Source: Maricaulis sp048268525
Lineage (GTDB): Bacteria; Pseudomonadota; Alphaproteobacteria; Caulobacterales; Maricaulaceae
DNA: 64,000 nt
Assembly: GCF_048268525.1 (NCBI RefSeq)
Contig: NZ_JBLWVH010000015.1
Location: 1-64,000 of the forward strand
Reading direction: 5' to 3'
Of the stretch, positions 29,342 to 36,756 are shown piece after piece. The position numbers were made by a program, and so were the translations under genes. A model generated the notes under the pieces. That model did no database searches. It saw only the letters and a list, made by a program, of their open reading frames with translations, and had not been told where the DNA came from. The stretch's first letter is position 1. Each line of letters begins with the position of its first letter.

Positions 29342-30688
29342 ATGATGCAAACCCTGATCGATCGCGTCGGGCGACTGGATGACCGGACTCTCGAAGGCCG
29401 GGTCACCGCGCTCAACGGGCTGCTCGTCGAGGCGGAAGGCCCCAAGGCGGGGCTGTCGCTGGGCGCCCATGCGAAGATCGAGACCGGCAATGGCATCGCC
29501 GAGTGTGAAGTCGTCGGCTTTCGGGGCGAAACGGCTCTGATGATGCCCTTCGGTCCGCTGGAGGGCATTCGCCCGGGTGCTCGTGCGCTGTTGCAGCCGG
29601 AAGCGGCGCGTGTCCGTCCAAGCCGGTCCTGGCTGGGCCGCGTGCTCGACGGTTTCGGGCGGCCGCTCGATGACGGGGCGCCGCTGACCGAAGGCGGTAC
29701 GCCCTATCCGCTAAAGGGCAATCCACCCGGCGCCCATGGCCGCGCTCGTCTGGGTGACCGAATGGATATGGGTGTGCGGGTCCTCAACAGTTTTGTTCCC
29801 ATGCGTCGCGGCCAGCGGCTGGGCATCTTTGCCGGCTCCGGTGTCGGCAAGTCGGTGCTGATGTCGATGCTGGCCCGCGCCTGCGATGCCGACGTCATTG
29901 TCATCGGCCTGATCGGCGAACGGGGCCGGGAGGCCCGCGAATTCGTCGACGACGTATTGGGCCCGGAAGGTCGCAAGCGTTCTGTCGTGATCACCGAGAC
30001 CTCGGACGCGCCGGCGCTGGCCCGCCGTCAGGCCGCCCACCTGACCCTGACCGCTGCAGAATACTTCCGTGATCAGGGGCTCGACGTGCTGTGTCTGATG
30101 GACAGTGTCACCCGTTTTGCCCTCGCCCAGCGCGAAATCGGCCTTGCCGCCGGCGAGCCGCCGACCACGCGCGGCTACACGCCATCGGTATTTGCTGAAC
30201 TGCCACGGCTACTTGAGCGTGCCGGACCCGGTCCGCAGCGCAAGGATGGCAAAAAATCCGGCTCCATTACCGGTCTTTTCACTGTTTTGGTGGATGGTGA
30301 TGACCACAACGAACCGATTGCCGATGCCGTACGCGGTATCCTGGATGGACATGTGGTCATGAGCCGAGCCATTGCTGAACGGGGGCGCTACCCCGCCATC
30401 GACGTTCTCAAGTCGGTCAGCCGGACCGCGCCGGAAGTCTATGACGCAGCCGAGCGGCCCCTGGTCGCGGAAGCGCGCAAACATCTGTCGGCCTATGCCG
30501 ACATGGAAGAATTGATCCGTCTGGGTGCCTACACCCAGGGATCCAATCCGGCGGTGGATCGGGCCATCGAGCTCAACGAGCCGCTGGAAGCGTTCCTCGG
30601 ACAGTCAAAAGATGATGCGGCGGACATTCCGTCGACATTCACGATGCTGTCGGAGATTTTGGGTGGTGGTGAAGGAGGGCGGCAATGA
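29342..30688 (+). CDS. fliI: Flagellar export ATPase FliI
   Basis: A 448-residue F1-beta-like ATPase. Walker A is GSGVGKS near residues 165-171 (IFAGSGVGKSVLMSML), Walker B is LDVLCLMDSVTRFA, and the type III ATPase signature PSVFAELPRLLERAG is present. It powers export of flagellar rod, hook and filament proteins with FliH and FliJ. The start has two consecutive ATGs (29342, 29345) and only a weak upstream site. It overlaps fliJ by four bases (ATGA). It is divergent from ctrA. Confidence 0.97.
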   Translation: MMQTLIDRVGRLDDRTLEGRVTALNGLLVEAEGPKAGLSLGAHAKIETGNGIAECEVVGFRGETALMMPFGPLEGIRPGARALLQPEAARVRPSRSWLGRVLDGFGRPLDDGAPLTEGGTPYPLKGNPPGAHGRARLGDRMDMGVRVLNSFVPMRRGQRLGIFAGSGVGKSVLMSMLARACDADVIVIGLIGERGREAREFVDDVLGPEGRKRSVVITETSDAPALARRQAAHLTLTAAEYFRDQGLDVLCLMDSVTRFALAQREIGLAAGEPPTTRGYTPSVFAELPRLLERAGPGPQRKDGKKSGSITGLFTVLVDGDDHNEPIADAVRGILDGHVVMSRAIAERGRYPAIDVLKSVSRTAPEVYDAAERPLVAEARKHLSAYADMEELIRLGAYTQGSNPAVDRAIELNEPLEAFLGQSKDDAADIPSTFTMLSEILGGGEGGRQ

Positions 30689-31104
30689 CACGCTCACATG
30701 AACCCTTGATCCGGCTGGCTCGGTTCAAGGTCGAAGAATTGCAAAAGCAGATGGCCGAGCTCGATCGCTCGCGCGCCGCGCTGATCGGACAGATCGAGCG
30801 CCTTGAGGCTTCCGTGCCCGAGGAGCAGGCCGCAGCCGCCCAGTCCAAGGAAGGCTATGTCGCCTACGGCTCCTATGCCCAGGCGGTGATCAAGCGGAAG
30901 GAAAACATCCGCGTTTCGCTCGATGAGGTCGATGTCCAGGCCAATGCCTTGCGTGACCGGTTGTCGGAAGCCTTCACCGATCTGAAGAAGTACGAGCTGC
31001 TCGAAGAGCGGCGCCTGGCCCGGATCGAACAATCCGTGCGCGCTGCCGAACAGGACGAACTCGACGAGATCGCCCAGATCCGCCACAGTCGCTCGTCGCA
31101 CTGA
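30685..31104 (+). CDS. fliJ: Flagellar export protein FliJ
   Basis: A 139-residue, almost wholly alpha-helical and coiled-coil protein (RFKVEELQKQMAELD, LEERRLARIEQSVRAAEQ), typical of FliJ in length and charge. It couples the FliI ATPase to the export gate FlhA. Identification rests on coiled-coil character and on direct coupling to fliI. A strong terminator follows. Confidence 0.9.
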   Translation: MTRSHEPLIRLARFKVEELQKQMAELDRSRAALIGQIERLEASVPEEQAAAAQSKEGYVAYGSYAQAVIKRKENIRVSLDEVDVQANALRDRLSEAFTDLKKYELLEERRLARIEQSVRAAEQDELDEIAQIRHSRSSH

Positions 31105-31126
31105 CCGCGCGAAATCTGTGACAACG

Positions 31127-31166
31127 AAAAAGGCCCCGGACCAGCTGGTTCGGGGCCTTTTTGTTT
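31127..31166 (+). terminator. Intrinsic terminator after fliJ
   Basis: AAAAAGGCCCCGGACC pairs with GGTTCGGGGCCTTTTT, followed by GTTTTG. It lies 22 bases after the fliJ stop. Confidence 0.93.
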
Positions 31167-31192
31167 TGGGGGGTGGGGCTCCGTGTAACTAA

Positions 31193-31312
31193 TTGTCATC
31201 CCTGTCGGATGTCCGGCGAAAGCCGGACGCAGGACAGGGACCTATGTGCCTGCAACCAGCTAGGTCCCTGACTTGCGCCCGGCTTTCGCCGGGCGTCCAT
31301 CAGGGATGACAA
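31193..31312. repeat. 120-base imperfect palindrome with nested hairpins
   Basis: About 53-base arms starting TTGTCATCCCTG and ending CAGGGATGACAA are complementary with a few mismatches. Each arm carries its own hairpin, CCGGCGAAAGCCGG or its complement, and the ends read AGGGACCTA toward a short central loop. The structure can form a cruciform. It lies between convergent fliJ and TonB-receptor genes. Related pieces occur at 1414-1470 and 13537-13577, so it is probably a dispersed REP/BIME-like element. Confidence 0.85.
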
Positions 31313-31325
31313 GCGGTTGAACCAC

Positions 31326-33410
31326 CTAGAAATTCTGCGACCAGCTCACATCAATCCGCACCGAGCGGCCCGGTTCGCTGACGCCGGCGAAGACGCGGTC
31401 ATAATCGTGGTCGAACAGGTTTTCGACGCCGACATTGATGCGCAGGCCGCTTTCGGCGATGGGCTGCCAGCGGGCATAGGCGTCGGCGACGACATAGCCG
31501 GGCCGGTGTTCGCTGGTGGCGAGCGGTTCGTCATATTCGCCGGCGGCCTCGATGCGGCCACCCAGGGTCAGGCGGGTCTCTTCGAAGCGCCAGCGGCCGT
31601 CGAGGAAGAGCCGGGTCGGAGCCAGTGAGCCGAGCGGGTCGCCGGTCGCCACGTCCTTGCCGTCAATACCTGTGAGTGACGCGTCGAGCGAGAACGGGCC
31701 TTCGGACAGGCCCAGCTGGATCTCATAGCCTTCCAGTTCGGCCGCACCGACATTGCGGCTCTGCGTCGTGCCAGCAGAGCAGGGGGCGAAGAAGGGCGGG
31801 GCGAAACAGGTCGCATCGAAGGCGAAGTCGACAAACAGGTCGATCAGGTTGTCCGCCTCGGTCTGGTACCAGGACGCACTCATGTCGAGGCGGTCGAGGT
31901 TGACCCGGTCGGAGAGGTCAACACGCAGGCCAATTTCCAGTGTCTCGGTCTCTTCCGGCAGCAGGTCCGGATTGGCGATGAACTCGTTTGAGATGAAGGT
32001 TGGCGGTCCGAGGATGATGTGCGGCAGGGAAAAGTGGGTGCCGTCCAGATAGAGCTCATTGATTGACGGCGCCCGGAAGGCCTCGCCCCAGCTGACGAAG
32101 AAGTTGAGATCATCGATTGGCGCATAGGTCGCGGCGAGACGGCTGGACGTGGCGTCATTGGAGACGGTCGCCGTGCTTGGCGTCGAGGTTTCGAAACTGT
32201 CCTGACGCACACCCGGAAGCAGGATCAGCCGCCCCGGCAGGCCCAGCGGTGCCGGCCCATCCAGTTCCAGCTGGACCCATCCGGCGGTGAACTGGCTGGC
32301 CGCATCGGGCGCACCGCCGCGCACGCCGCCAGCTTCGGCGCTGTCATAGCCGTCCTGTGTGTCTTCATAATACTCGCCGCCCATTGTCAGGCCGGCATCG
32401 AAAGCGCCCAGCGTGAAATCGAAGCGCTGGTCGAGGCGGATACCATTGGTCTCCAGATCACGGCGTAATTCGCGGCCGGTGCCGGTCTCGGTCTCATCGA
32501 CGCCGGTCTCGTTGCGATAAACGGTGACGTCGAGATCGAGCCAGCTGATCGTCGGCGGGGCGATGGTGGCGTTGAGGGTAATGGCGTCGGAGGTGATGTC
32601 TTTGTCGACAAGGGCGTTGAAGGCCCCGACCGCACCGGCGCCCTGGCCGTTATTGGGCTCGATGGCGCTGCCCTCGAAGGTCTGCCAGCTCAACTCGGCC
32701 CGGATGCCGTCGGCGAGGTCGGCGCCCAGCTTGACCAGGCCGGACAGGCTCTCATCATCGGCGGGAAGGTCATTGCCCGAACCCAGCGCGATATCACCGG
32801 AGCGGCGCGAGGAGATCGAGGCGAGGGCGTCGAACTGGCCGGTGCGGCCATACAGGCTGACCGAGCCGCGTTGTTCTTCGTCCACCGAACGGTAGCCGGC
32901 GCCGAGGCCATAGCCCCAGCTCTCGCCATTGCCCAGAAGGTCATCGGCGCTGGCTGTGCGGAAGGCGATCACGCCGCCCGAGGCCCCGGAGCCGAACAGG
33001 GCCGATGCCGGCCCGCGCACGGCTTCGACACCGACCAGCATGGCCGGATCCACGAAGAAGACGCCGTCATGGGCCGAGCCGAAATTCTGGCGGGCACCGT
33101 CCAGCAGCAGGGTGGTGTTCTCACGGCCCTGACCGCGCAGGGAGACCGTCTGGCCGGTACGGCGCGGGCCGCCGGAGACATCGACGCCCGGAAGCTGGCG
33201 CAGCAGGTCGTCCAGGTCCGACGGGCGGGACAGGTCGAGGGCCTCGGCATCCACGGTCGCCGTGGCACCCGGATACACGAAGCGGTCCAGCTCGGTATAG
33301 GTGGTCTCGACGATGATCACGTCTTCGGACGTCTCCTCGCTATCGGTCTGGGCGAAGGCCGGGGTGGCAAGGGCGAACAGGGCCGTCGAGGCCAGAAATA
33401 CGCGTTTCAT
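31326..33410 (-). CDS. TonB-dependent outer-membrane receptor, heme-type
   Basis: A 694-residue receptor with a signal peptide (to about residue 20, ending AFAQ), an early TonB-box-like segment (EDVIIVETTY), a plug domain (DDLLRQLPGVDVSG, then VEAVRGPASALFGSGASGGVIAF) and a 22-strand barrel ending with DVSWSQNF. The plug and barrel pattern places it in the heme/hemoglobin receptor group, though siderophore uptake cannot be excluded. It sits opposite a DUF6607 lipoprotein gene, and a Fur/Mur-like box lies between them, supporting metal control. Confidence 0.9.
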   Translation of the reverse strand: MKRVFLASTALFALATPAFAQTDSEETSEDVIIVETTYTELDRFVYPGATATVDAEALDLSRPSDLDDLLRQLPGVDVSGGPRRTGQTVSLRGQGRENTTLLLDGARQNFGSAHDGVFFVDPAMLVGVEAVRGPASALFGSGASGGVIAFRTASADDLLGNGESWGYGLGAGYRSVDEEQRGSVSLYGRTGQFDALASISSRRSGDIALGSGNDLPADDESLSGLVKLGADLADGIRAELSWQTFEGSAIEPNNGQGAGAVGAFNALVDKDITSDAITLNATIAPPTISWLDLDVTVYRNETGVDETETGTGRELRRDLETNGIRLDQRFDFTLGAFDAGLTMGGEYYEDTQDGYDSAEAGGVRGGAPDAASQFTAGWVQLELDGPAPLGLPGRLILLPGVRQDSFETSTPSTATVSNDATSSRLAATYAPIDDLNFFVSWGEAFRAPSINELYLDGTHFSLPHIILGPPTFISNEFIANPDLLPEETETLEIGLRVDLSDRVNLDRLDMSASWYQTEADNLIDLFVDFAFDATCFAPPFFAPCSAGTTQSRNVGAAELEGYEIQLGLSEGPFSLDASLTGIDGKDVATGDPLGSLAPTRLFLDGRWRFEETRLTLGGRIEAAGEYDEPLATSEHRPGYVVADAYARWQPIAESGLRINVGVENLFDHDYDRVFAGVSEPGRSVRIDVSWSQNF

Positions 33411-33423
33411 GATGTGTCCTGAT

Positions 33424-33438
33424 TGCGAATGAATTGCA
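33424..33438. promoter_or_regulatory. Candidate Fur/Mur box
   Basis: TGCGAATGAATTGCA differs at only two positions from the alphaproteobacterial Fur/Mur consensus TGCAAATNATTTGCA. It lies 14 bases upstream of the TonB receptor start and about 100 bases upstream of the DUF6607 gene. A related sequence, TGCGAATGCAAGTGAG, follows about 40 bases later. Confidence 0.5.
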
Positions 33439-33539
33439 TAAGCTGTGTTCTGCCGCTTGATTTCTGCGAATGCAAGTGAGAATCTAACTCAACAACACGT
33501 CAATTTCTTCCGGGTTATTCCAATTCCACCGAGGGGCTC

Positions 33540-34526
33540 ATGAAACTCGCTTATCTCGCTGTCGCCGCGCTGACACTGGCCGGCTGCGCCACCACTTCGA
33601 CCGAAACGGCGACCGCACCGGTCGCTCCGGTCGCCGTTCATTCCGCCGAAGCCTATGAGCGTGACCGCCAGGCCATCCTGGCCATGCAGGGCGAATACGC
33701 TGTCACCTTCGACTTCCGCGAAATGGTACCGATCGCTGACGGCTATGAGCTGGCCGAGCCGAAAGTCACGCCGGCCCGTGAAGTTGTGGTCGTGGTCGAG
33801 GACACGGGCGATTTCATCATGCTGCAGCACCTGCTTATCGCGGGCGAAGGCGACAACCCGTTCATCGTCAAGCACTGGCGTCAGGATTGGCGCTATGAGC
33901 CGGCAACCGTGCTGGCTTTCCAGGGTTTTGATGACTGGACCGTCGAGGAGGTCGCTGCGGCCGAACGTGCCGGTGCCTGGTCTCAGACAGTCTACCAGGT
34001 CGATGACAGCCCGCGCTATGCGGCAGTGGCGCCCTGGACCCACGACGCCGATGGCATCTCCACGTGGGAACCGCCGGTGTCCTGGCGTCCGCTGCCGCGC
34101 CGCGACGACACCACGCGCGACGACTATGACGTGATCGCCGCCGTCAACCGCCACACGGTCACCTCCTGGGGCTGGATCCACGAGCAGGACAATTCAAAGC
34201 TCGACCTGGAAGATGGTGTCGTGCACGAGCTGGTCCGTGAGGTCGGGGTCAACACCTATCGCAATACCGACCTGTCCAACGGCCAAGCCGCGCTGGATTA
34301 CTGGGATGCGACGCAGGACTACTGGGCCATGGTTCGCGCCCGCTTCGATGCGCTGGAATCCGACGGCACGCGCCGTTTCCACATCGAGGATGATGCCGAG
34401 GGCACGCTGCTCTACGGCCCGGTCCTGGAAGCCGGTCAGCGCGTCCTGTTCGGTCTCAGCGATGCCGAAACCGCCTTCGAGGATGCGGCGACCTATCTCG
34501 ACAGCCAGATCACCATCATCGAATAG
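33540..34526 (+). CDS. DUF6607 family lipoprotein
   Basis: A 328-residue protein with a lipoprotein signal (LAVAALTLAGC, Cys17). The mature part is rich in aromatic and acidic residues, with VKHWRQDWRYEP, FQGFDDWT and WTHDADGISTWEPPVSWRPLPRRDD as recognisable family segments. The function is not established. Its position, divergent from a heme-type TonB receptor with a shared 129-base promoter, suggests a role in the same uptake process, which is inference. A terminator follows. Confidence 0.75.
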   Translation: MKLAYLAVAALTLAGCATTSTETATAPVAPVAVHSAEAYERDRQAILAMQGEYAVTFDFREMVPIADGYELAEPKVTPAREVVVVVEDTGDFIMLQHLLIAGEGDNPFIVKHWRQDWRYEPATVLAFQGFDDWTVEEVAAAERAGAWSQTVYQVDDSPRYAAVAPWTHDADGISTWEPPVSWRPLPRRDDTTRDDYDVIAAVNRHTVTSWGWIHEQDNSKLDLEDGVVHELVREVGVNTYRNTDLSNGQAALDYWDATQDYWAMVRARFDALESDGTRRFHIEDDAEGTLLYGPVLEAGQRVLFGLSDAETAFEDAATYLDSQITIIE

Positions 34527-34548
34527 GCTGGATCATCATCAGTGACGG

Positions 34549-34585
34549 AAAAGGCGGTGACCCCACGGGTTGCCGCCTTTTTTTT
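34549..34585 (+). terminator. Intrinsic terminator after the DUF6607 gene
   Basis: AAAAGGCGG pairs with CCGCCTTTT, with an inner ACCC/GGGT pair, followed by a run of T residues. The run overlaps the stop codon of the convergent gene ending at 34584. Confidence 0.92.
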
Positions 34586-34904
34586 ACCGCCCGTAGCGGC
34601 GCTTGGCCCAGTAAATCCCGCCGATCGTGATCATGTAGATCGCCAGCCTGAGCAGGACCACGACGCCGCCGCGCTCGTCCAGCCGGGAGAAGGCAAAGTC
34701 ATAGGCGAAATCGGGCGGGACGCCGGTCGACCAGCGGTAGAAGAAGGGCGCGCAGGCATCGAGCATGAAGGCGATCGAGGCGGCGGCGGGCCATTGCGGC
34801 CATTTGCGCATGATCAGGGCGGCGACCAGCGACAGCACGACGATCAACCACCAGTCAAACGGGGTGAAGCCGGCACTCAGGCGATCTGCGAGACTGTCAT
34901 ACAT
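34584..34904 (-). CDS. Hypothetical inner-membrane protein
   Basis: A 106-residue protein with three hydrophobic segments (about 16-32, 40-52, 83-101), and polar loops including MRKWPQWPAA and FAFSRLDERGG. No family was recognised. It lies 24 bases after the flhG stop at the 3' end of the flagellar operon, so it may be co-transcribed with flhF and flhG. Its start is MYDSLADRLSAGF at 34904. The role is unknown. Confidence 0.65.
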   Translation of the reverse strand: MYDSLADRLSAGFTPFDWWLIVVLSLVAALIMRKWPQWPAAASIAFMLDACAPFFYRWSTGVPPDFAYDFAFSRLDERGGVVVLLRLAIYMITIGGIYWAKRRYGR

Positions 34905-34928
34905 GCGTCGGTGCTCCCCAATGCCCGG

Positions 34929-35729
34929 TCAGGCGGCCTGTTTGCCACGCGCAAGCGACCCGGCCAAGCTCTGGATATCCTTGGCAGCGTCGCATTGGGG
35001 TGCGCGCAAGGACACGGCGGTCTGTGACCGGATGGCGGCCGGTACCGTCGGGTCGCGACGGATGATCCCGGCCAGTGTCGGCGTAAAGCTCAGGAAAGCC
35101 TCACAGGTTTTGCGGAAGGCGCTGAAAGCCTCGTTGGCGGCGCTCATGTCGGGCGCGTTGTTGATCACCACCAGCGGCGAGGCTCCGTCATCGTGCAGGC
35201 GCAGCGTCTTCACGAAGGCATAGGCGTCGGTCAGCGAGGTTGGTTCGTCATTCAGCACGATCACCACATCGTCGGCGGTCAGTGCGAGGCGAATGGTGGC
35301 GCGATCGGCGCCGGCGGCGAGGTCGAGAATGGCGCGGTCATAGGACAGCGACAGGGCCGCGACACCGGTTGCCAGCTTGGTCAGGCCGGGGCCGGCCAGA
35401 TTCGCCAGGGCGCCCGATCCGGAGCGTCCCGAGATGACGTCGAACCCACCTTTTTGCGACGCGCCGCCCATGGCAGGGCAGACGGCGTCGGCAATGGCGA
35501 CACGACCATTGATGACGCTGGAAATGTCGGAATTGGGCTGCAGGCCCAGCTGGACGTCGATATTGGCCATGCCCAGATCGCCATCCATCAGCAGGCAGCG
35601 CTCGCCCATTTGCGAGAAGGCGCGGGCCATGCCGATCGACAGCATGGTCTTGCCGACGCCGCCCTTGCCGGAGGCGATGGCGAGAATGCGGCCGGCTGAG
35701 CGGTCTTGCGGGGCGGAGGCGATCTTCAT
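34929..35729 (-). CDS. flhG: MinD-like ATPase FlhG (FleN/YlxH)
   Basis: A 266-residue ParA/MinD-family ATPase with the deviant Walker A KGGVGKT near residue 21 (AIASGKGGVGKTMLSIGMARAF), the switch motif MDGDLGMANIDVQLG, and LDLAAGADRATI. It lies directly after flhF, sharing one base of stop and start (TGATG). In other bacteria, FlhG counts and limits flagella with FlhF. It lacks an obvious C-terminal amphipathic MinD-type helix. Confidence 0.9.
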   Translation of the reverse strand: MKIASAPQDRSAGRILAIASGKGGVGKTMLSIGMARAFSQMGERCLLMDGDLGMANIDVQLGLQPNSDISSVINGRVAIADAVCPAMGGASQKGGFDVISGRSGSGALANLAGPGLTKLATGVAALSLSYDRAILDLAAGADRATIRLALTADDVVIVLNDEPTSLTDAYAFVKTLRLHDDGASPLVVINNAPDMSAANEAFSAFRKTCEAFLSFTPTLAGIIRRDPTVPAAIRSQTAVSLRAPQCDAAKDIQSLAGSLARGKQAA

Positions 35730-36721
35730 CAGTCGTCTTCCTCGAACATTGTGTTGCGATCCTCGACCAGGACCCGGGCCATGCGCAGGGGCGTGGCCGG
35801 AGCCAGGCCGCCACCGATGAAGGGGGTCGAGGAAATCTGGGCGAAGGCCAGCCCGGTTTCGCCGACGCCGAGGATGGCGCCGAGGCGGCGGGCGCAATCC
35901 AGCTTGACCGGGATGCAGCGGCTGGCGCCGATCGAGGCGAACAGCGAGGCCGCGTCCTCGGCGTCTTCCGGCGTCAGGCCGGCATCGAAGACATAGATGA
36001 TCTCCGCATTGGCGCTGTCGGCGAATGCGAGGGTCATGTCCAGGTCGTCGAGTTCAAACGGATTGACCGCCGGGCTGTCGATCAGGACGGGACCGTCAAT
36101 TTCGTCGACCGCATCGATCATTTCGCGCGGGTCATCGACAGCGCGGAAACCGGCGCCCATGCGGCGGGCCAGCTCCTGCAGCCGGTCATTGGCACCGGCG
36201 CGTTCGCCGTCGCAGGAAATCAGGGTCGGGACTGCGCCGCCAGTAATGGCGCGGGCCGCTGTCTTGGCCAGCGCCGAAGTCTTGCCGACACCGGGCGTGC
36301 CGGCGAACAGGACGGCGTGCTCGGGCACGGCAGGCAGTGGCTGGAAGGTGTAGCGGCTCTCGATCGCATGGGCGAGGCGGGCCACGGCCCGACCGTCGGA
36401 CAGGTCATGGGCCGAACGGATCAGGGCCTGGGCGGCCGAGCCGGGTGCGCGATGGAAGCCAAGCGCCCGGATCACCCGGTCCAGCTCGTTGTCCTCGCGC
36501 AGGCCGCGTTCGACCTCGGCTTCGCCGGCCAGCCGGATCGAGCGATCGCGGACCTGTTCGGCCGGTTCGGCAATACGCGCCATCTCGCTGGCCGCGCGCA
36601 CATGCACGCCACCATCAGGCCCATCGCCGGTGGCGATGATCACGGCGTCGGGACCCATTTCACGACGGACATCGGCCATGGCCTGGGTCAGGGACGGGGC
36701 TGCAAAGGTTTTAAGGTGCAT
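35729..36721 (-). CDS. flhF: Flagellar SRP-type GTPase FlhF
   Basis: A 330-residue FlhF: N-terminal B domain (MHLKTFAAPSLTQAMADVRREMGPDAVI), a helical N-like domain and an SRP-type GTPase with P-loop GTPGVGKTSAL and DSPAVNPFELDDLDMTLAF. It places the flagellum at the pole in many bacteria. The G domain lacks the exact P-loop of SRP GTPases (GTPGVGKT instead of GxTGxGKT). Gene order flhA-flhF-flhG is conserved. Confidence 0.92.
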   Translation of the reverse strand: MHLKTFAAPSLTQAMADVRREMGPDAVIIATGDGPDGGVHVRAASEMARIAEPAEQVRDRSIRLAGEAEVERGLREDNELDRVIRALGFHRAPGSAAQALIRSAHDLSDGRAVARLAHAIESRYTFQPLPAVPEHAVLFAGTPGVGKTSALAKTAARAITGGAVPTLISCDGERAGANDRLQELARRMGAGFRAVDDPREMIDAVDEIDGPVLIDSPAVNPFELDDLDMTLAFADSANAEIIYVFDAGLTPEDAEDAASLFASIGASRCIPVKLDCARRLGAILGVGETGLAFAQISSTPFIGGGLAPATPLRMARVLVEDRNTMFEEDD

Positions 36722-36756
36722 GGGCTCGCATCATTTCACAGGTCAAAATCGGTCGG

